Shown: piece after piece, positions 54,736 through 64,000 of the stretch | How positions within the stretch are numbered: the stretch's first letter is position 1 | Layout: the number at the start of each line of letters is the position of its first letter | Origin: Oreohelix idahoensis | Lineage: Eukaryota > Mollusca > Gastropoda > Stylommatophora > Oreohelicidae | DNA length: 64,000 nucleotides | Direction: 5' to 3' | Assembly (NCBI GenBank): GCA_024509875.1 | Contig: JAMPIV010021223.1 | Location: 62,001 to 126,000 of the forward strand | Position numbers and translations under genes: made by a program | The notes under the pieces: generated by a model | What the model saw: only the letters and a program-made list of their open reading frames with translations | The model's database searches: none | Told to the model about the DNA's origin: nothing

Positions 54736-55220
54736 AGTTAAAGTTAGTTGCTTATCCTTTACAGGACGTGGCAATCAACCCCAGCTTTTATTGGCTGTTT
54801 GTGATTTTTCTAGGCAATTTTTTCATTCAGTAGTTTGCGTCTGTGGCCTAATGGATATGAACGCAGTTTCATAATCCAGATATACCAGGTTCGAAACCTG
54901 CTGCAGGCGGTTTGGTAGCAGATCGCTTTGTGTGGATTTTTAACAATGGTATAAGCGCCGTACCGTTCAGAAAGCAATGGCAAACTACTGAATGAAAAAA
55001 ATTGCCTAGAAAAATCACAAACAGCCAATAAAAGCTGGGGTTGATTGCCACGTCCTGTAAAGGATAAGCAACTAACTAACTAGTTTGCCATTGCTTTCTG
55101 AACGGTACGGCGCTTATACCATTGTTAAAATTCCACACAAAGCGATCTGCTACCAAACCGCCTGCAGCAGGTTTCGAACCTGGTATATCTGGATTATGAA
55201 ACTGCGTTCATATCCATTAG
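54736..55220 (-). mobile_element. tRNA-derived SINE (SINE 1), split by another copy
   Basis: Minus-strand SINE: the tail lies at 54736-54837 and the body and tRNA-like head at 55088-55220. Flanked by the 10-bp duplication ACTAAGAAGT (54724-54733 and 55221-55230; the left copy is followed by the SINE tail). The head carries the B box GGTTTCGAACC (reading on the plus strand). Confidence 0.85.
54838..55080 (+). mobile_element. Full-length SINE 1 inserted in SINE 1
   Basis: 243 bp with A box TGGCCTAATGG (54844-54854), B box GGTTCGAAACC (54888-54898), a body with aatggcaaactactgaatg and a tail ending in AACTAACTAAC. Bracketed by the 7-bp duplication TAGTTTG (54831-54837 and 55081-55087). The two opposite copies form a long imperfect palindrome. 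Confidence 0.9.
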
Positions 55221-55456
55221 ACTAAGAAGTAGACTTACCATAATATTTGTTTTTCTCAAACCGGGACAATTTCGAGAGTTTGCTCGAAACAGAAAGTGAG
55301 CGCCTTCTGTGCTATTTTAGGAAGAGAGAAGTATATTCAGTTTAGTACTAATGATTCAAAAAGGCTAAGTAATGGAGTGGTTAACAAAAAACAACAATTA
55401 TGTAGTAATAATTTTTAATTACTCTTAACTGAACATAACTTATTAATAAAAAGTTA

Positions 55457-56796
55457 TTAATATTTATCACTAGCGTGAACTTTCTTTAAAAATTCTTTGT
55501 TCTTTTTAATCGCGTCGAGAAATTCACTACAATTTAGTTCACAATTAACTTTGCAGCGCAATAAAGCTTTTACAGTTGATTCAGCCATTCTACCTCTTTC
55601 TTCAGACCATGTTATTCATTATTGAGAATATCCTTTCAACAGGTGCAGATGTGCCTGGTAGGCTGAAAATGTATTATATAATTTGGACAAGATGGGGCAA
55701 TGAAATGTTCTTTTCTTTGAAATGACTGAATAGTTGTGTCCATTTTTCTTCGCAACTTGTATTTTTCCAAATGTCATAGTTTGCAGACCAAAAACCTTTT
55801 GCAATCACCACTTCATCAAACAGTTCATCCAAGTTTATTGCACTATTTGCAAGAGTTTCATTAATTTTTTCACCTGATGCTTCAATTTCAGACCATGTTA
55901 ATTCATTGTGGTTTATCCAAATAAAAGATTCTGCTCCACCAAAACTGTTTTCCCATAGCTCAATGTAAGAAAGACATCGGTCATAAAATTTTGTAAACTC
56001 TTGTAGGATTGTATTAATATTAATACTTCTATTATTTTCCAGTATTCTAAAAAGCTTTTTTGCTTCTTGAGGTATAAATTTATTATCACGCCTTTCCTCA
56101 AGATTTTTTTCCAATTTTCTAAGTTCACTGACAATATCAGTTGCACTTGCTTTTGTACTTTCCATAATCAAGGTAGATTTGTTAAACAATGTGAGTTGCC
56201 CTTGCACAAACCACATATACATTTCACCACAATCATTATCAAAGAACTGTTTTATCAACACTGGATAGTGTTCTTGTGAAATAAAATATGACTTCAGTCC
56301 CTCATAGATTTCAAGTATTCTGTCGATAGCTAGAAGTAGCGAAAGAAAACGGGTGTTGCCATGTTGAAGAATCTTTTTATACTCGACATCTAAAAATTCA
56401 CAGAACTCTTTTAGTTGAGTTACTCGAACCGTATAAATGTGGAAATATTTATAAATTTTGACCAACAAAGCTTCTATTTCAATAGGTAGAACATCAACTG
56501 CAGTTTGAAGACAGTTGTGAACGATGTGAGCACCGCAACCAATACCCACAATATTTCTTCCTAGTTCCTTCTTCACTCGACTGTAAATATTGTTTTCTCC
56601 TCTCCATTTTACACCTCCAAAATTGGTATTGCAGTTATCTCCAAAAAATCCAATAATATTTTGTGTTATATTATGGTTTTTGATAACTGACATTAAATAG
56701 TTTGTCAATATTTCTGCAGTTTCACCGGGAACTGATTGAAAGTCTAAAAGTTTAACTTTTACTCCACAATCTGGTACAAAATACCGCACAACACAT
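55457..56796 (-). pseudogene. hAT transposase, catalytic core and dimerisation region
   Basis: Main frame 55674-56789 (371 residues): GFFGDNCNTNFGG, IGCGAHIVHNCLQTA, GNTRFLSLLLAIDRILE and YIELWENSFGG, in the order seen in hAT-like transposases with an RNase H-like fold. After one stop the frame continues as YIFSLPGTSAPVERIFSIMN and, following a frameshift, WSEERGRM to a stop near 55457; this is the hAT C-terminal dimerisation motif. The DNCNTNF and HIVHN motifs suit this hAT subgroup from memory. Confidence 0.85.
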
Positions 56797-57667
56797 CATT
56801 CATAACCCTCCACTCCCAAAGCAGCATAGGCCTTCAACAAATACATGCCAAGTCCTCCTGTCACGTGCCATCATCTCAAGTTCTTTCCACGTTCTCCTTA
56901 TCATTTTCACCTCTGTTTCCAGCTCTCTTCTCCATGTGCTTCTTGGTCTACCTCTGCTTCTCTTGCCCTGAGGGTTCCAGAACAAGGACTGCCTTGTAAT
57001 GCTATCAACAGGTTTCCTCAGTGTGTGTCCTATCCATCGCCATCGTCTTCTTCTGATCTCTTGTTCCACTGGCACTTGTCTAGTTCTTGTCATCAGTTCC
57101 ACGTTGGTAACCTTGTCATACCATTTTAATCCCTCTATTCTACGCAAGCACCCATTTATTAAAGTCTGTAGCTTTTTGGTAGTTGTCTTTGTTGTTCTCC
57201 ATGTCTCCGAGCCATACAATAGGACTGACTTCACATTTGAGTTGAAGATTCTTATTTTTGTGTTGAGATCCGATTTCTCTCGATCTCCATATATTTCCCA
57301 ATGCAATGAAAGCTGCTCTTGCTTTTTGTATTCTTATTTTGATATCACTGTCTGTCCCTCCAACTTTGTCTATATTGCTGCCAAGATATGTGTACGATTC
57401 TACATCTTGTATTGGTGCTTCTTCAAGTTCAACCCTGTTATCATTACTTGCATTTATTCTCATTATCTTTGTCTTCTCCCTGTGTATTTTTAGACCCAAT
57501 TGCTGTGACCTCTCATCGAGTGTTTTCAATTTGTCATGCATCTGATTACGGTTATGGGGCAGAAGAGCTAAGTCATCAGCAAAATCCAGATCATCCAACT
57601 GCTTAGTAGAGTCCACTGGATTCCATTTCTGTTGTGTGTTGTCGATGTTCTCGTACCCCAGTCTATT
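56797..57667 (-). mobile_element. 5'-truncated RTE inserted in the hAT transposase
   Basis: 871 bp of the first RTE family with an 11-bp duplication GCACAACACAT (56786-56796 and 57668-57678). It keeps the FADDLALLPH catalytic box in the upstream frame (57140-57715) and the tail ETWRTT, CLRRIEGLKWYDKV, RRRRWRWIGHTLRKP, GKRSRGRPRSTWRREL in the downstream frame (56800-57306). It is truncated just upstream of the reverse transcriptase FADD box. Confidence 0.92.
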
Positions 57668-57678
57668 GCACAACACAT

Positions 57679-58195
57679 GGCACAGTTTTAATTTCTTTCC
57701 TGTTGGAAGCATCAATTGATATTGTCAAAAAATTTGTTTTGTTTAAATCTTCACAAAGTTGCTGAAACAACAGTGGCGCAATCACATTAAACAATGACAG
57801 CTTCACATTTTGTTCTGGCTAGTTTAAACTTTGTTTTAAAAAAAACTTTGATATCAATTTAGATGAACAATCGGCAGACTTGAAGCTGAGATTGTGAATA
57901 GCAAAGTGAAATGTAAAATTTGCTTCTTTAGCAGCTGTTAAAAATTCTTTGTCACATGGATCGGCATTTTAAAAATATGACAATATTTTTGAGGAAGTTC
58001 CTGCTGCTGCTAGACTAGCCCAATGTCCACGCACATTTCAAGTGATTTTTGATGTCCGAACGCCCACCATGAGCCACCGAAAATTCTGAAGAACACTGTT
58101 CGCATTTCACTTTGTCAATATGAAGACAAACTTTTTTCAAAAACGGATAATCCTTTCTTAATTCATCCGTAAATACACAGTTTCTTTTTGGCATT
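57679..58195 (-). pseudogene. hAT transposase N-terminus with BED-type zinc finger
   Basis: From the ATG at 58195 the minus strand reads MPKRNCVFTDELRKDYPFL, then CEQCSSEF and GGRSDIKNHLKC, a BED-like finger of hAT transposases. It continues with LAAAGTSSKILSYF, a stop, CDKEFLTAAKEANFTFHFA, another stop, and TISIDASNRKEIKTVPCVV up to the RTE junction. Two stops show that it is dead. Confidence 0.83.
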
Positions 58196-58557
58196 TTGGG
58201 GGTTAAATTAATTTAAAGTACAGTACAAAATAATTGCAAACAACATGCCGAAAACAAACACCGACTCGTGTAAATTACCTACGCAATCTGACAAAACTCA
58301 ACTAAGATTGCGCTTGCGCAGCGGCTGCGCAACTGACTTGCGACGCTGCGTACTAGGCCAGTGTTAAAGTTGGGTTTTCGTGTTGCCTAATTGCCATTTT
58401 CCGAGGCTGAACTTTTTGACTTCGTGTATATTCGGCACTTTTTAATTTTTTCCAAATAACCGGACAAAATGACAAACTGGCCGGGACGCCGGGACCATAC
58501 CTTCAAACCGGGACAGTCCCGGTCAAACCGGGACGTATGGTAAGCTTACTAAGAAGT

Positions 58558-59359
58558 GTTTTAAGGACTTGAGAGTCCAGGAAGAAATAAACAGTAATCG
58601 ATGTAATACTGATAAATATGACGTGAGAAGCCAAACGAAGTACATTAATAACTTAAGGTTTAAATTGAGTATAGCCTTGCTGGAATGTTTTACGCAGATA
58701 TGAATAATATGGAACAAGTGTTGTGACGCGATGTCAGTAAAAGTTATAGACAGTGAGAAGTCTAAGAATTGTAATTAATGCCTAATGTGTTACGAAGAAA
58801 TCTAAGGAACTTTAGCAGAGTCCACGACATTAGATAATATAATGAAACCTTGTTTTTGCTGTAAAGAACTGTGTTCGTGAATGAATATTCAAATCGTCTA
58901 CAATCGAGTTCTTCTGGTCGATGGAGTTTTGAGCATTATTAACAGTGTTGTATTTGAACCGTTAACTGTTAACCTTGACAGTGATTTGACAGTCAAACAC
59001 GCATCTGATTTATATAACACATACCCCAAAGTAACTTGGTCCTAAGATCGAAACACGGCTCAACTAATTAATAATAATAAAGTTGAACATGAAATAATAC
59101 AACATAAGAACTTTAACACAAGAAAGAATGGACTCTGTAACAAAATGAGATTGGAAGAAATAACTCAACTTTTATTCAAGATTGAAACTGAACCCTAGCA
59201 CCCAACAACCCCATGCAAGAATCTCAAAATAGTTGCCTCTTACGATAGGCCAGGGGGAACAGTAGCTGTCCTTTAGGCCAGGATGAACAGTAACTGTCCT
59301 TTTCTTGATTTGTGTCATCAGAGACCCCCGGGGAAGTACTCGGGACATTTTTACAACAT
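58558..59359. other. Anonymous intergenic DNA
   Basis: AT-rich, no gene or repeat recognised. Confidence 0.45.
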
Positions 59360-59490
59360 TATCATCATCATCAACGTCACAATCATCATCATCAACGTCA
59401 CAATCATCATCATAAACGTCTCAATCATCATCATCAAAGTCACAATCATCATCATCAACGTCACAATCATCATCATCAACGTCACAATCG
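59360..59490. repeat. 24-bp tandem repeat rich in ATC
   Basis: About six units of about 24 bp reading (atc)n plus aacgtcaca. The repeat-derived ORFs on both strands are chance products. Confidence 0.9.
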
Positions 59491-60433
59491 TTCCTTTTCT
59501 CTCCTTATGTAGCATGAAGCCACGACCGCAGATAGTATCCAGGAAGCCTGCACCACAGACAACTCTTGCACCGGTCATTACTGCAGCACTTTGGTTTACA
59601 CGATGAGCGTGCTGGCCGTATGTACAATTCTTTCAACATGTCTGTAGAAGCAGTACGATATTCTTTATTTGTATCCTCAGAGACCTCATATATTCCCGGT
59701 TTCGGCATTTTGTCGTCTGCACTCCAAGCCAGACGCGAACCTTAACGTCAGATCGGTGTCATCTTTGCGCGTGGTAGGTTATCGATCCTTCGGTACACGA
59801 TTGCTGCAACAGTGGAACGGAGAGAGAACAGACCTGGCATAAAACATAACATAGCAACGCTAGAAGCTTGAAATGTTCTGTTTTAAGAAGTTAGTGAAGC
59901 TAACATTTTTATATGTCATTTTGTTTTAAACGGAAACTAGAATGGGAAAGAACATAAGTTATGATTGTAAAAACATAGAAACAGACGTCAAGTAACATAA
60001 TGTGACACAGAAACGGAATTCAGTAACAATCATAGTTTCAGAAATAAACAAAAATCCAGTTGTGATTATGTTAAAACATTAACGTTTTCCCCATTTGTAG
60101 TGGTTAATTGTGAAGCCAGTATCTTGAACTCTAGGTTTGTATTCTGATTATTAGTGTTAGTTTTGAATTGTATTTATTCATGTAGCGTACATTTGCTTAC
60201 AAATGATTACTATGACCTCTATAAGGATACCGCGTTTGTTAAAAATATGAAATGTTCTAAAATTGTATCGTTATTAGTGCAAAGGAAAAAAAACACTACA
60301 ACGAATAACGCCATTTAACTTCATGTACTATCTAATATCTTCCGAGTTTGTTTTCCAAAGGTATTTTCCGTCATTTAACTTCATGTACTATCTAAGATCT
60401 TCCCAGAAATGCAGAACTATACTATACATTACC
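59491..60433. other. Anonymous DNA with a short direct repeat
   Basis: A 30-bp sequence, catttaacttcatgtactat and following, occurs at 60312-60342 and 60374-60404. Nothing else recognised. Confidence 0.45.
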
Positions 60434-60690
60434 AAGAAGAGATCAAATGATACTTTTCAGACTAAGAACCGGCTATAGCAGACTCAGACACCATGTGTTC
60501 AGCAAATCGATAATGGGACAGATAGGTAGGACAAACAAACAGTAGAACATGCACACCAAAACTGTTGGTTCCATGAGAGGAGAAAGGTGGCAATGTTGCC
60601 TTCTCCAACCCAGTTGTTGAGGGAGAAACTGTATGGTGACGAGAGAAGCCTGAGATGGACTGCCAGCTTTTTAATTGAGATAAATGTGGT
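60434..60690 (+). mobile_element. Relic of an RNase H-bearing LINE, C-terminus
   Basis: Plus-strand reading RGDQMILFRLRTGYSRLRHH followed by VFSKSIMGQIG resembles the region just after RNase H in Jockey- or I-type LINEs, ahead of a cysteine cluster that is now destroyed. Later GRNCMVTREA-like remnants end it. Recognised from memory only and degraded. Confidence 0.5.
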
Positions 60691-61242
60691 TATTTGAGAG
60701 CACAGGAAAAAAAGAAGAATGTATTTAAGCAAGTATTTCTAAACGATTTAAGATCTTCTGCTTCTTTTGCTTTCGATTGTTGCTGCTATTACCGTGTATT
60801 TCCAGACCATCCTTATTAGCTTATGGCCTATGAATTTTGCTGGTCTGAGTTTTCCACTAGCTAACAGCCATTTTGTAATATCATTACCCTCTAATGTATG
60901 CTTTTACGTTTTTTTTTCATAAATGTGTGGTGCTACGTATGCCTCCCTTCCCCCCCCCCCCCCCCCCCCACCAACCAATAAATACCATTTTCTTACCGGA
61001 ACAGGTTTGTTCTGTTTATATTACGGCCCTGTTAAGGAAGACGCAAAAGACAGAATATATACAAATATATGCAAATGCAAGAAATGTATAATTTACTTTC
61101 TTTTTGTGTATCCAGTATTACTTGATGTATCATCCAGTCCTCACATTCTAGCAAGCTGTGGAGCAATGGCAGTTAACAAATACACGTCACGTGATCTTGT
61201 CCTTTGCTATCTGTTTAAAGTGTTTCTATGTCTTTGTTATCC
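60691..61242. other. Anonymous DNA with a poly-C tract
   Basis: A run of about 20 C lies at 60951-60970, preceded by cttc. No gene recognised. Confidence 0.45.
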
Positions 61243-61513
61243 CCTAAAAAGGGATCCCGTTACACGCCCATTGAGGCATATTGGGAATATGGTGTTAGGC
61301 CCATATTTTCTTGACCATCGGCACACTAGGGGTGATGTGGTCAGCATCACGAAGCCGCCTTAACCTTCCCAGAGTTGCTCTGGTACCCAATTGGGGTTGG
61401 GTCGACCCAGGAGCCGTTTGCGGCCTAAAAAAAAACCACCTCATCTGGGGATCGAACCATAGACAAATGAGCTAGGAAGCCAGTGCACTAACTACTATGC
61501 TACCGCGGCTCCC
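61243..61513 (-). mobile_element. tRNA-derived SINE 2, second copy
   Basis: Reverse orientation of 40893-41150: ctaccgcgg head, gatcgaacc B box, then the ggtcgacccaggagccg and accttcccagagttgctctgg body. About 85-90 percent similar by eye and lacking the 3' gatgat tail. Confidence 0.85.
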
Positions 61514-61519
61514 CTATAA

Positions 61520-61735
61520 GCCTAAGTCTATTTCACTTCTCCATGTTTTTATATTTTGCTCAAGCTCTTTTACTCTTACCTTGGAATTCCACGACAAAGT
61601 CTGTTTTGTAAGGCTATTCATTGGCTTTTCTGAGTGTATGTCCTATCCACAGCCAACGTATTGTTCTCACAACTTTTTGCATTTTATTTGTCAGGTTCTT
61701 CCCATCAGTTCCACAATGATCTGCTCATATTAAAC
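61520..61735 (-). mobile_element. Short RTE relic, C-terminal tail
   Basis: Minus-strand relic corresponding to the GHTLRKPV(x)SIT and RGRP tail segments; plus-strand gtgtatgtcctatccacagcc parallels gtgtgtcctatccatcgcc of the better copies. Strongly diverged. Confidence 0.6.
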
Positions 61736-61842
61736 CAAACAATCACGTACAACTTGTAAAGCCAGACTGGTACATAAAATATCGTTCAGTAAAAATAATA
61801 TGCACTTCCAAGAGACGCACAAATGTATGCGCTTCAGAAATA
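61736..61842. other. Short spacer
   Basis: Nothing recognised. Confidence 0.4.
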
Positions 61843-62684
61843 TACTAGCCGCCATTAAAAACGCAAAGCATTAGTTTATGAACCACAACTAGTTGTGCTA
61901 AATTTAAAATACGTGAAACAACTAATGTTCTGATCCATTTACTAACCCAAATTTGCTGTATTATTAAACATGAGACAGTTCAGAACCGGCTCCTAAGCAG
62001 TTGTCAACCCTAGGTGTAAAAACAAAAGTCGCACTCACTGTCATTCAGTCACAGCCATCCCGTCTATGACCCCGTACAGCATCAATACAAGCTTGACATC
62101 GGCCTCTCATTCTATTGTAGAATGAGCTGCTGTCTGAGTTGCTGTTTGGAAGCGATTGCGCAGATGTAACAATAGAATTTGGCGATCTTGAGCTAGTGTT
62201 GTTACACGAGGTTGATCAAGCCTGGGACGGTCATTGGTGGTACCTGTCGCCCGAAATCGCTGGTTCAGCCTCACTATAGTGGACTGGTCACAATTAAAAT
62301 GTCTGGCAACGTCTCTGGTCGCCATTCCACTGCTGAGCATACCAACAGCTTGCCATCGCTCTTGTGACGACAGTCGAGGCATGACAAAAACATTAACAGA
62401 CTTTCTTTCGATGAAAACAGATAATGGCTTTTTACTCGCTGAAACTTGACTAATGCATGTGCCAAATTTCAATGTGATTCGACTTTTAATAAAGTCAGAA
62501 TTGATCAAAAACCTTGTTTTGCACGTGCGCAAGATTTGAAGTAAACATCACATCGACAGTAAAATAGGAATACATGAACTTCATCACTTGCACACTTTCG
62601 GGGTTTGAAAATTGCTCACTTGCATAAACATTTCAACAGTGAAAACATGTCACGATTTCGATGCGTTTTTAATGGCGGCTAGTA
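61843..62684 (-). mobile_element. Internally deleted Tc1/mariner element
   Basis: 842 bp bounded by 23-bp inverted repeats (TACTAGCCGCCATTAAAAAC and on) with flanking TA dinucleotides (61841-61842 and 62685-62686). Full Tc1 elements are about 1.6 kb; this one has lost its centre. Confidence 0.92.
62107..62532 (-). pseudogene. Tc1 transposase, N-terminal DNA-binding part
   Basis: From the internal MPRLSSQERWQAVGML the protein carries the paired-like helix-turn-helix of Tc1 transposases (GMATRDVARHFNCDQSTIVR, then RPRLDQPRVTT and DRQILLLHLRNRF). It ends at HSTIE. Just downstream, in another frame, MRGRCQACIDAVRGH resembles the usual Tc1 C-terminus, so the deletion removed the DDE catalytic core and joined the ends. 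The residues before MPRL are an upstream extension without a family match. Confidence 0.87.
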
Positions 62685-62686
62685 TA

Positions 62687-63096
62687 TACGAGTAACTTTA
62701 TGTAATCTGTGACTGTAGAATCGAATATGAAAATTCGACAAACCGATTTTTACATGTTTGACTGAATACCAGCTAGAGATACAAGAAAGTGAACATTGAT
62801 AATTAGGTAAACTATTTATATGCACGTTATTATGTGTTTCAGTTTAAAAACAAAGAATAAAATGAGACTTTGTGATTTAGCTCATGAAACTGAGTTGACA
62901 AACATCACGTGATATTTTAAAATACCGTATAAGCCATAAGACGTAATAAGCGGTGTAGGCATAATTCTGGAACCATCAAGGTAGTGACAGTTCTAAAATC
63001 ACGTGTTACTCTGTACGTGCAATAAAATTAACTTACTTCACAGAGACTGACGATGTTTTGGAAAACATGGCTACCATTGCTGGTGATTTTTGAGAT
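62687..63096. other. Anonymous intergenic DNA
   Basis: No gene or repeat recognised. Confidence 0.4.
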
Positions 63097-63252
63097 ATGT
63101 AAGTATTTTGTGTGACATATATTTTCATTTATGTAAGTATTTTATGTGTCATGTATTTTCATTTATGTAAGGATTTTATGTGTAATGTATTTTCATTTAT
63201 GTAAGTATTTTATGTGTCATGTATTTTCTTTTATCTAAGTATTTTATGTGTC
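63097..63252. repeat. 34-bp tandem repeat
   Basis: About 4.5 units of atgtaagtattttatgtgtc followed by atgtattttcattt. Confidence 0.9.
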
Positions 63253-63461
63253 ACTGTCGTAAATGTTTTAAAGATAGGTATCAGGAGTTAATTGGCCCAG
63301 TCTGAGGTGCTAATGGTAAGTAGGTGAGAATAAAGGTGCAAGAAATAGCTTCCACAAGTAAATAGTTTAAGAGTAGAATCTGTCTCTGGATTTAGAAGAT
63401 GCTCTGATTCAGCCTATCTTTACGACTGTAATTTCTTATTAGACAAAACTACTCTCCATAA
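63253..63461. other. Spacer
   Basis: Nothing recognised. Confidence 0.4.
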
Positions 63462-63624
63462 GTTAGTTGCTTATCCTTTACAGGACGTGGCAATCAACCC
63501 CAGCTTTTATTGGCTGTTTGTGATTTTTCTAGGCAATTTTTTTCATTCAGTAGTTTGCCATTGCTTTCTGAACGGTACGGCGCTTATACCATTGTTAAAA
63601 ATCCACACAAAGCGATCTGCTACC
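63462..63624 (-). mobile_element. SINE 1 fragment lacking the tRNA head
   Basis: Near-identical to 54741-54837 plus 55088-55132 (reverse orientation): tail, body, and up to gcgatctgctacc, where the head is missing. A 5'-truncated copy. Confidence 0.9.
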
Positions 63625-63799
63625 TCTCTACAAGAAACATTTATGTTTAACTATACACACACACACACAGTTATGTGACAACAAGACACACAAACGTGAA
63701 AACTATGGTAAATGGAGTATGGGTATGGGCTGAGCTGACCAACACAAGTAATTAAGTTTTGTTAAGTTTATTATCATATAAACTCTTCACAACATCAAA

Positions 63800-63915
<116 letters not shown>

Positions 63916-64000
63916 CAATAAATCGTGTAAAGACATAGGAAGATAACCCAATAATGCTCTCCCTCTTGTTGAGAAAAGGATCCCGTAAGAAGTAAATAAC

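Larger units (their letters stand above)
55231..58549 (-). mobile_element. hAT-type DNA transposon carrying an RTE insertion
   Basis: Ends read AGACTTACCATA (left) and, in reverse complement, AAGCTTACCATA (right). Both ends also contain aaaccgggac repeats. The 8-bp duplication TAAGAAGT (55223-55230 and 58550-58557) fits the hAT family. It encodes a broken transposase with an N-terminal BED finger and a C-terminal hAT dimerisation region. Confidence 0.82.

Noticed and set aside
54838..54911. tRNA gene
   Set aside because: A and B boxes are present, but the stems do not close into a full cloverleaf, the unit continues into a SINE body and tail, and it has a target duplication.
59283..59606. 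ORFs encoding IIIINVTIIII or TLMMMIV repeats
   Set aside because: They are translations of the ATC-rich tandem repeat on either strand, with no other coding features.
60434..60690. Host gene exon
   Set aside because: Stops in all frames and the motif order match a degraded LINE end rather than a spliced gene.

Overview
The window looks like a stretch of an animal genome, AT-rich and made almost entirely of transposable elements layered into one another. I see no convincing host protein-coding gene, no functional tRNA or rRNA gene, and no bacterial-style operon, ribosome binding site or CRISPR. The content (Ty3/Gypsy elements of the Gmr1 type, RTE-like LINEs, tRNA-derived SINEs, a hAT and a Tc1 remnant, long AT/CA microsatellites) fits an invertebrate metazoan, perhaps a lophotrochozoan. 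That guess rests on general impression only.

Layout. 1-2254: mostly anonymous DNA with an eroded RTE-type LINE relic. 2255-12580: a 5'-truncated RTE fragment (11-bp target duplication) into which a complete 9.9-kb minus-strand Ty3/Gypsy retrotransposon has inserted (LTRs 2537-3762 and 11262-12479, 5-bp duplication CCAAC, long gag and pol ORFs). 13368-19583: a minus-strand RTE copy carrying a second, plus-strand RTE copy (15666-18794); each copy has its own target duplication. 19584-22129: nothing recognised. About 22130-34790: a 12.7-kb minus-strand Ty3/Gypsy element with conventional domain order, a damaged integrase, a long 3' non-coding stretch, and a textbook -1 frameshift signal between gag and pol. 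34791-37086: microsatellites and a small RTE relic. 37087-40765: a 32-bp minisatellite split by a solo LTR (38115-40505, duplication AGAGA). 40893-41202: a SINE. 41437-54541: an inverted-repeat pair enclosing a minus-strand RTE of a second family, itself split by a 9.4-kb plus-strand Ty3/Gypsy element (43807-53226, duplication GTGAT). 54724-58557: a SINE inside a SINE, then a hAT transposon that carries a 5'-truncated RTE. 58558-64000: simple repeats, a relic of an RNase H-bearing LINE, another SINE copy, a small RTE relic, an internally deleted Tc1 element, a 34-bp tandem repeat, a SINE fragment and a long CA/TA tract.

How the parts relate. Two of the three Ty3/Gypsy elements carry protease-integrase-reverse transcriptase-RNase H, with integrase in front of reverse transcriptase (Gmr1 type). 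Both have gag proteins that start with a charged helix built on nine-residue repeats. The LTRs of the plus-strand element match the solo LTR, so that family has inserted at least twice here. The RTE LINEs supply targets for the LTR elements and for each other. SINE 1 ends in tetranucleotide repeats and a tail that suggests RTE-driven mobilisation. Target duplications give a relative insertion order at four loci.

The most interesting observations are the in-phase GGGAAAC slippery site with a downstream hairpin in the conventional element, the largely intact Gmr1-type element, the repeated leader hairpins in that element, the shared nine-residue gag repeats, and the precisely readable nesting.
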